In this document: one piece after another, positions 6,435-10,147 of the stretch
Numbering within the stretch: the stretch's first letter is position 1
Layout of the letters: the number at the start of each line of letters is the position of its first letter
Assembly (NCBI GenBank): GCA_946479405.1
Contig: CAMLGD010000115.1
Location: 1-10,147, forward strand
Length of the DNA stretch: 10,147 nt
Source of the DNA: an uncultured Vogesella sp.
Lineage (GTDB): Bacteria; Pseudomonadota; Gammaproteobacteria; Burkholderiales; Chromobacteriaceae
Reading direction: 5' to 3'
The notes under the pieces: generated by a model
Databases searched by the model: none
The model's input: only the letters and a program-made list of their open reading frames with translations
What the model was told of the DNA's origin: nothing
Position numbers and translations under genes: made by a program

Positions 6435-7196
6435 TCAGCCCAGGCTAGCCTCGTACTGCGCTTCGCTGACGATGCGATTAACCAGGCGGCCCACGCCTTC
6501 CACTTCCACCACCACCTCGTCGCCCGGCACCACGTCGGCCAGGCCTTCCGGCGTGCCGGTGGCGATCATGTCGCCCGGCGACAGCGTCATGAAGCTGCTC
6601 AGGTACTCGATCAGGCAGGGGATGTCGAACACCATGTCGCTGGTGTTGCCCTGCTGGGTAAGCTTGCCGTTCACCCAGGTGCGCAGCGTCAGATTGGCCG
6701 GGTCGGCCACGTCGGCCTTGTCCACCCACCACGGGCCGATCGGGGTCAGCGTGTCGCGGTTCTTCACCCGCAGGTTGGGGCGGTAGTAGTTCTCCAGGAA
6801 GTCGCGCACCGCGTAGTCGTTGCACACGCTGTAACCGGCCACGTAGTCCATGGCCTGTTCGCGGCTGACATTGCGTGCGGTCTTGCCGATGATCACCACC
6901 AGCTCGCACTCGTAGTGCATGTAGGCGACGTTGTCCGGGCGTACTGACACCGCGTTGTGGCCGGTGAGGGTGGACGGCGACTTGAGGAATACCAGCGGCT
7001 CGGTGGGAGCCTTGAACGCCAGCTCGGCGGCGTGGTCGGCGTAGTTCAGCCCCAGCGCGAACACGGTGCCCTGTGCCGGCGGCAGCCATTCCACCTGCTC
7101 TGCGGCCAACCTTTGGCCGGCTACGGTCACGCTGTGGTCATCGTTCACCAGCACGTGGTGGATGTCGCCTTGGTAGCGGATGCGGGCGTGTTTCAT
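6435..7196 (-). CDS. hpaG2: 4-hydroxyphenylacetate degradation isomerase/decarboxylase, HpaG2 (C-terminal-type subunit)
   Basis: Corresponds to the C-terminal half of the fused E. coli HpaG/HpcE, which decarboxylates 5-oxopent-3-ene-1,2,5-tricarboxylate and isomerises the resulting 2-hydroxyheptadienedioate; a fumarylacetoacetate hydrolase (FAH) fold. The 253 residues include GTVFALGLNYADHAAEL at 43-59, PLVFLKSPSTLTGHN at 67-81, YMHYECELVVIIGK at 92-105, GYSVCNDYAVRDFLENYYRP at 121-140 and FMTLSPGDMIATGTPEGL at 202-219. Glu96, Glu98 and Asp127 keep the spacing of the metal ligands recalled for the C-terminal half of HpcE (Glu276, Glu278, Asp307), so this is the metal-binding subunit. The start overlaps the hpaG1 stop as ATGA (7193-7196), with GAGGAGG (7210-7204) 7 nt upstream, a clear coupling signal. 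TGCGGCCAAC at 7101-7110 encodes part of the variable N-terminal extension. Confidence 0.95.
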   Translation of the reverse strand: MKHARIRYQGDIHHVLVNDDHSVTVAGQRLAAEQVEWLPPAQGTVFALGLNYADHAAELAFKAPTEPLVFLKSPSTLTGHNAVSVRPDNVAYMHYECELVVIIGKTARNVSREQAMDYVAGYSVCNDYAVRDFLENYYRPNLRVKNRDTLTPIGPWWVDKADVADPANLTLRTWVNGKLTQQGNTSDMVFDIPCLIEYLSSFMTLSPGDMIATGTPEGLADVVPGDEVVVEVEGVGRLVNRIVSEAQYEASLG

Positions 7197-7957
7197 CGGG
7201 CGGCCTCCTCGGCAAGCACGGGGTTTTCCAGGTGACCGATGCCGGCAATGGCAATGCTCACCACGTCGCCCGGCTGCAGGTCCACGCTGCGCAGCGGGGT
7301 GCCGGCAATCAGCAGGTCACCCGGTTGCAGGGTCATGAACGCGGACACATCGGCAATCAGTTGCGGCACGCTGCGCAGCAGGTCGGCACAGCGGCTGGTT
7401 TCGCGCAGCTGGCCGTTGACATGGGTTTCCACCACCAGCGCGGCGGGGTCGATGCCATCGGCCGGCACAACCCACGGGCCGATGGGGCAGAAGCCGTCGC
7501 GGCATTTGGCCTTGACCGCCGGGCGGTAGAAGCTTTCTTCCGGCAGGCTCACCTCGTTCACCACGGTGTAGCCGTCCACGTACTGCAGCGCCTCGGCGGC
7601 GGACACCTTGCGCGCCTGCTTGCCGATCACCACGCCCAGCGCACCGCCGGCCTGGATGCGTGCCACGCCGGCGGGAAAGGGAATCGCCGCACCGTGGCCG
7701 ATGTGGGTGTTGCTGGTCTTGATGAACAGCACCGGCGCCTTGGGCGCGGCCTTGTATGGCGCGTCCTCGAAGGCGGCGGCCAGCGACTCGGTCAGCGAGC
7801 GGTGGTTGAGCGCCGCGCCATAAACCGTGCCGGCCACCGGCGGCAGCCATTGCGGCTCGTCCAGCAGCGGGTTGCCGTTGTCCAGCAGCAGCGAACCATC
7901 CGCCTGCAGCGTCACGCCGCGCGCCTGCCGGTTCAGCAGAATGCGTCCTCGCGTCAT
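7193..7957 (-). CDS. hpaG1: 4-hydroxyphenylacetate degradation isomerase/decarboxylase, HpaG1 (N-terminal-type subunit)
   Basis: Corresponds to the N-terminal half of fused E. coli HpaG. The 254 residues include GTVYGAALNHRSLTESL at 43-59, KAPVLFIKTSNTHIGHG at 73-89, GYTVVNEVSLPEESFYRPAV at 129-148, KAKCRDGFCPIGP at 149-161 and FMTLQPGDLLIAGTP at 207-221. It is a tandem paralogue of HpaG2 (both have a W-L-P-P-x-x-GTV segment), but the two metal-ligand glutamates are missing: Gly104 and Ala106 stand where HpaG2 has Glu96 and Glu98, and Glu135 replaces the Asp. The same loss occurs in the E. coli N-terminal half, so it is a family trait, not decay. It is the first gene of the operon. The ATG at 7955-7957 has GAGGAG (7968-7963) 5 nt upstream; the predicted leader is about 70 nt. 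Confidence 0.94.
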   Translation of the reverse strand: MTRGRILLNRQARGVTLQADGSLLLDNGNPLLDEPQWLPPVAGTVYGAALNHRSLTESLAAAFEDAPYKAAPKAPVLFIKTSNTHIGHGAAIPFPAGVARIQAGGALGVVIGKQARKVSAAEALQYVDGYTVVNEVSLPEESFYRPAVKAKCRDGFCPIGPWVVPADGIDPAALVVETHVNGQLRETSRCADLLRSVPQLIADVSAFMTLQPGDLLIAGTPLRSVDLQPGDVVSIAIAGIGHLENPVLAEEAAR

Positions 7958-7988
7958 GTTTGCTCCTCTACTCAGTGCTGCGCAGGCT

Positions 7989-8008
7989 TGCGGCCAACCT
8001 GGCCGGCT
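7989..8008. repeat. TGCGGCCAAC motif and hairpin in the hpaG1 leader
   Basis: TGCGGCCAACCTGGCCGGCT includes the small inverted pair GGCCA/TGGCC (7992-7996 and 8000-8004) and would form a GC-rich hairpin in the 5' leader of the hpaG1 mRNA. The same string with two extra T bases occurs inside hpaG2 at 7101-7122. It may be a fragment of the short palindrome family seen at 3564-3590 and 4876-4902. A regulatory role is only possible, not shown. Confidence 0.35.
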
Positions 8009-8023
8009 GCTGCAGCGATTTAG

Positions 8024-8035
8024 TTAACATGTTAA
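8024..8035. promoter_or_regulatory. Palindromic operator TTAACATGTTAA at the hpaG1 promoter
   Basis: A perfect 12 bp palindrome in an AT-rich island within a GC-rich intergenic region. It begins one base downstream of the -10 box of the minus-strand promoter and covers the expected transcription start (about 8030), a classical repressor position. In enterobacteria the hpaG operon is repressed by the MarR-family regulator HpaR, released by pathway substrates; dimeric MarR proteins bind short palindromes of this kind. No hpaR gene is in the window, so assigning the site to HpaR is inference. Confidence 0.6.
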
Positions 8036-8036
8036 A

Positions 8037-8066
8037 TTTATACGGCGCGGCTGACGGAACTGTCAA
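8037..8066 (-). promoter_or_regulatory. Sigma-70 promoter of the hpaG1G2EDF operon
   Basis: On the minus strand the -35 box TTGACA (8066-8061) is a perfect consensus, and the -10 box TATAAA (8042-8037) matches 5 of 6 positions, with an 18 bp spacer. Start of transcription is expected near 8030, giving a leader of about 70 nt to the hpaG1 ATG. The strength of the core promoter together with the overlapping palindrome suggests control by repression rather than activation. Confidence 0.75.
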
Positions 8067-8120
8067 CACCGCGTGCCCCGCGCCGTGTCACATGGCTGCC
8101 ACTATGCCGGCAAGCGACGT

Positions 8121-8150
8121 GTACTTTCCGGCGGGAAAACGGTACTTTCC
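8121..8150. promoter_or_regulatory. Direct repeat GTACTTTCC x2, candidate AraC-family (HpaA) site
   Basis: GTACTTTCC occurs at 8121-8129 and again at 8142-8150, start-to-start 21 bp or two helical turns, each copy preceded by ACG. AraC/XylS-family proteins typically bind two direct half-sites at this phase. The site is 116 nt upstream of the GlcG-like start and about 90-120 nt upstream of the hpaG1 transcription start, so HpaA could autoregulate the plus-strand pair or act on both divergent units. The protein partner is inferred from the neighbouring hpaA. Confidence 0.45.
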
Positions 8151-8194
8151 ATGGCCGGCAGTTCCCGCCGTAGCAGCGATTCAAGCCACACACC

Positions 8195-8214
8195 GTGCCG
8201 GTGCTGGCACTTTT
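8195..8214 (+). other. Small hairpin followed by TTTT in the leader of the GlcG-like gene
   Basis: GTGCC (8195-8199) and GGCAC (8206-8210) can pair (with one more wobble pair) around a tetraloop, followed directly by TTTT. It looks like a minimal intrinsic terminator or attenuator about 50 nt before the start codon. The stem is short, so this is weak evidence. Confidence 0.25.
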
Positions 8215-8265
8215 GCCGCCAGCCGCGGCATGGTCAAAAGGGCACATCGCAAAAAGGAGACAGAC

Positions 8266-8700
8266 ATGCAGCAACTCGCCCACAGTTGCCAATCCATCAC
8301 CACCGCCGCCGCGCTGCGGGCCGCCGAGGCCGCCCTGGCGCATGGCCGCCAGCTGGGCGTGGCGATCAATGTCGCGGTGCTGGATCACAGCGGTGTGCTG
8401 ATGGCCTTCCTGCGCTGCGAAGGCGCGCCGCTGCATTCGGTGGACATCGCCATGGACAAGGCCTACACCGCGGTGAGCTTCGGCCTGGCCACCGCCGCCT
8501 GGGATGCGCGGCTGGCTGAACGCAGCGAGGCGGTGCGCGCCGGGCTGTACGGCCGGCCGCGTTTTGTCGGCATTGGCGGCGGCCTGCCCATCGTGCTGGA
8601 TGGCCAGCGCATCGGGGCGATTGGCATCTCCGGCGCCAGCGAGGCACAGGACATTGCCTGTGCCGAGGCCGGCCTCGCCGCCATCCTGCCGCAGGCCTAG
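8266..8700 (+). CDS. GlcG/HbpS-like (DUF336) small protein
   Basis: A 144-residue protein of the GlcG/HbpS family (also called haem-degrading or haem-binding family, DUF336). Visible features are a helix-rich N-terminus, VAVLDHSGVLMAFLR at 36-50, DIAMDKAYTAVSFGL at 60-74, and the conserved glycine-rich core GIGGGLPIVLDGQRIGAIGISGAS at about 102-125. HbpS of Streptomyces binds haem and modulates a two-component system; for most relatives the ligand is unknown. No signal peptide or membrane segment is seen, so a cytosolic place is likely. The ATG at 8266 is chosen for its AAGGAG (8254-8259) 6 nt upstream; the frame is open far upstream but lacks family similarity there. It ends 2 nt before hpaA, so the two are co-transcribed and probably work together, perhaps as sensor or accessory factor; that function is inference. 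Confidence 0.85.
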   Translation: MQQLAHSCQSITTAAALRAAEAALAHGRQLGVAINVAVLDHSGVLMAFLRCEGAPLHSVDIAMDKAYTAVSFGLATAAWDARLAERSEAVRAGLYGRPRFVGIGGGLPIVLDGQRIGAIGISGASEAQDIACAEAGLAAILPQA

Positions 8701-8702
8701 CC

Positions 8703-9611
8703 ATGGGCCGCGAGCGCACGCCGATACCGAATATCGACATCGGCAAGCAGTACGACAGCCGCTATGCCGCCGCCGAGGTGTCCTACGAGCGCTTTGGCAA
8801 GCTGGCGGAATTCTTCGGCCGCAACATGCCGGTGCACCGCCACGACCGCTTCTTCCAGGTGCACTACCTGGCCAGCGGGCAGATCCGCCTGTACCTGGAG
8901 GAGCAGCAATACATTGCCGATGCACCGCTGTTCTTCCTCACCCCGCCCACCGTGCCGCATGCCTTCATCACCGGGGAGGATGCCGACGGCCACGTGCTTA
9001 CCGTGCGCCAGGAGCTGGTGTGGCAGCTGCTGGCCGGCCTGCCGCGCCACGAAACCGAAGCGCGGCTGATGACGCCGTTCTGCGTGGAGCTGGGCAAGGT
9101 GCCGGCGGCGCTGGCGCGCGAAGCCGAGCGCCTGCCGCAGCTGTTCGACCTGCTGGGCGAGGAGTACATGGCCGATGGCGCCGGCCGCGAGCTGGCGCTG
9201 CACGGCATCACCCAGCTGCTGCTGGTCAGCCTGCTGCGCCTGTCCAGCCAGGCCGGGCGCAACCTGCACTTCCGCCGCGAAGACCTGCACATCTACCACC
9301 GCTTCAACGCGCTGATCGAACAGCACTACCGCGAGCACTGGGCGCTGTGGCGCTACGCCGAGCACATCGGCGTTACCGAGGCGCGGCTCAACGACATCTG
9401 CCGCCGCCTAGCCGACCTGCCGTCCAAGCGGCTGGTGCACGACCGCCTGCTGCAGGAAGCCAAGCGGCTGCTGATCTTCTCGGCATCGTCGATCAACGAG
9501 ATCGCCTACCACCTGGGTTTCAAGGACCCGGCGTACTTTTCGCGCTTTTTCCTGCGCGATACCGGGCTCAGCCCCAGCGACTACCGCGCGGCCAACCGGC
9601 AGGGGGAGTAG
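8703..9611 (+). CDS. hpaA: AraC-family activator of 4-hydroxyphenylacetate catabolism, HpaA
   Basis: A 302-residue transcription factor resembling E. coli HpaA (296 as recalled), which activates the hpaBC hydroxylase genes in response to hydroxyphenylacetates. The N-terminal ligand domain is a cupin-like fold with HRHDRFFQVHYLASGQI at 45-61 and LTPPTVPHAFIT at 79-90, plus GHVLTVRQELVW at 96-107, all close to E. coli HpaA. The C-terminal DNA-binding domain has two helix-turn-helix segments at about 213-235 and 262-283 and ends with the AraC signature GFKDPAYFSRFFLRDTGLSP at 272-291. The ATG follows the GlcG-like stop by 2 nt with only a weak GCAGG ahead, which points to translational coupling. 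Here it is divergent from the meta-cleavage operon and not next to hpaBC within the window; its targets may include hpaBC elsewhere and the local divergent promoters. Confidence 0.93.
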   Translation: MGRERTPIPNIDIGKQYDSRYAAAEVSYERFGKLAEFFGRNMPVHRHDRFFQVHYLASGQIRLYLEEQQYIADAPLFFLTPPTVPHAFITGEDADGHVLTVRQELVWQLLAGLPRHETEARLMTPFCVELGKVPAALAREAERLPQLFDLLGEEYMADGAGRELALHGITQLLLVSLLRLSSQAGRNLHFRREDLHIYHRFNALIEQHYREHWALWRYAEHIGVTEARLNDICRRLADLPSKRLVHDRLLQEAKRLLIFSASSINEIAYHLGFKDPAYFSRFFLRDTGLSPSDYRAANRQGE

Positions 9612-9816
9612 GGCGCCTGCCTCGCTGCGGGCGGCACGTAGCTCGTAGCCCGGATAAGCCGCTGGTGCAGCCGGGGACGAAGCAGCCAGCCAGCGGTGTA
9701 GCTTGTGTTGCGCCGCGTAGGCTGGGCTCTGCGCAGCTAAGCCCAACGTTTACCTCGTCTGGTTTTGTATCCGCTGCGCGGATGATGATTTTGGTGCCTG
9801 TTCCGCCCGGCGAACG

Positions 9817-9852
9817 GGGTACTTTCTTTTGCGTCGCCAAAAGAAAGTACCC
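9817..9852. repeat. 15 bp perfect inverted repeat downstream of hpaA
   Basis: GGGTACTTTCTTTTG (9817-9831) and CAAAAGAAAGTACCC (9838-9852) are exact inverted copies with a 6 nt loop CGTCGC. The loop and stem would form a stable hairpin in either transcript. No T tract follows on the plus strand (the next bases are AAAGAAAAGG), so it is not a standard terminator for hpaA, though it might stop or protect the transcript. Confidence 0.7.
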
Positions 9853-9957
9853 AAAGAAAAGGCGACCCGAGGCTGCTCGAAACCCCGGGCAAAAAGGCAC
9901 GCCCCAGGCGCCGCCGAACTCGCCGCGCGCGAACGTCGCGCGGCTCAAACAAATCGG

Positions 9958-10144
9958 CGTCTTAAAACCTGGGGCGCACCATTTTGCCCGGCTCGCGCCA
10001 ATGGGATTGGGGCAAGTTGGTTCGATCCCAAGCCTTGATAAGTTGGCTGCATTCACCCGTTGTAAGCTGCGGCCAACGTTGTGAAGCACCCAATTGCCCT
10101 ACGGGGAGCGCCGGTCAAAATGGTGTTCGCCAGGTTTTAAGACG
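9958..10144. repeat. 187 bp unit with 35 bp terminal inverted repeats
   Basis: Positions 9958-9992 match the reverse complement of 10110-10144 at 31 of 35 bases; the conserved ends read CGTCTTAAAACCTGG and contain CACCATTTTG further in. Inside, GGGGCAAGTTGG (10009-10020) and CCCAATTGCCC (10089-10099) are a second, imperfect inverted pair, and GTTGGCTGCA/TGCGGCCAAC (10042-10051/10068-10077) a third with one mismatch, so the whole unit is an imperfect palindrome like a MITE. No clear target duplication is visible, and the window ends 3 nt after it. Confidence 0.6.
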
Positions 10145-10147
10145 GCA

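Larger units (their letters stand above)
9612..10147. other. Gene-free mosaic of intergenic repeats and hairpins
   Basis: No credible gene is seen in 536 nt on either strand; the open frames across it are low-complexity and read through inverted repeats. It holds a chain of hairpin-forming segments: GCTGGGCT/AGCCCAAC (9721-9728/9740-9747), ATCCGC/GCGGAT (9769-9774/9778-9783), a 15 bp perfect stem (9817-9852), GCCGCGCG/CGCGCGGC (9922-9929/9937-9944), and an inverted-repeat unit at 9958-10144. The stretch with GTACTTTCTTTTG...CAAAAGAAAGTAC resembles a repeat I recall from intergenic regions of many proteobacteria. Confidence 0.6.

Noticed and set aside
3753..6947. A plus-strand open frame of 1064 codons
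   Set aside because: It is antisense to hpaD, hpaE and hpaG2, which are unambiguous; its protein is rich in His, Val, Ala and Gly as expected of the complementary frame of GC-rich genes, and it runs through repeat copy B.
8205..8217. Sigma-54-like TGGCAC...TTGC upstream of the GlcG-like gene
   Set aside because: The GG and GC elements are only 7 nt apart instead of 10, so it cannot be a sigma-54 promoter.
7960..8265. N-terminal extension of the GlcG-like protein
   Set aside because: It would cross the promoter, operator and AraC-type repeat; the start at 8266 has a good ribosome site and fits the family length.
9817..9852. Intrinsic terminator of hpaA
   Set aside because: The stem is AT-rich at its loop end and no T tract follows on the plus strand, so it is kept only as an inverted repeat.
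10015..10031. tRNA T-arm-like sequence GTTGGTTCGATCCCAAG
   Set aside because: The T loop looks right, but the stem has a mismatch, no CCA or acceptor stem follows, and no D or anticodon arm is found upstream; likely chance or at most a relic.
8504..10084. A plus-strand open frame of 526 codons spanning hpaA and the right intergenic region
   Set aside because: It overlaps hpaA in another frame and continues through hairpin repeats; Ala/Arg/Pro-rich low-complexity product.

Overview
The window is GC-rich (roughly two thirds G+C) and densely coded. Protein resemblance and the split hpaG1/hpaG2 arrangement suggest a betaproteobacterium, plausibly of the Neisseriales (Chromobacterium/Vogesella type). 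The genus is an inference from style, not proven. The window holds most of a 4-hydroxyphenylacetate (homoprotocatechuate) meta-cleavage catabolic cluster.

Minus strand, in transcription order from about 8030 down to 1: hpaG1, hpaG2 (ATGA overlap), hpaE, hpaD, hpaF, a Bcr/CflA-type MFS transporter, a GabD-type succinate-semialdehyde dehydrogenase, and the first 119 codons of hpaH, which runs off the left edge. HpaD cleaves the ring of homoprotocatechuate, HpaE oxidises the semialdehyde, HpaF tautomerises, HpaG1/G2 decarboxylate and isomerise, and HpaH hydrates. HpaI (expected beyond the left edge, not seen) would then give pyruvate plus succinate semialdehyde, which the embedded dehydrogenase turns into succinate. 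The ring hydroxylase HpaBC is not in the window. A near-consensus sigma-70 promoter (TTGACA, 18 bp, TATAAA) precedes hpaG1, with a perfect palindrome TTAACATGTTAA at the expected start site.

Plus strand, 8266-9611: a small GlcG/HbpS-like (DUF336) protein and, 2 bp later, hpaA, the AraC-family activator of the pathway. Upstream is a pair of direct repeats 21 bp apart, a typical layout for an AraC-family site.

Non-coding structure is the least ordinary part. hpaD is bracketed by two direct copies (about 87% identical) of a roughly 142 bp imperfectly palindromic, MITE-like element, one flanked by a possible TATC target duplication. Outside each copy lies a TGCGGCCAAC palindrome. The right end (9612-10147) has no credible gene and is a mosaic of hairpins and inverted repeats, including a 15 bp perfect stem and a 187 bp unit with 35 bp inverted ends cut close to the window edge.
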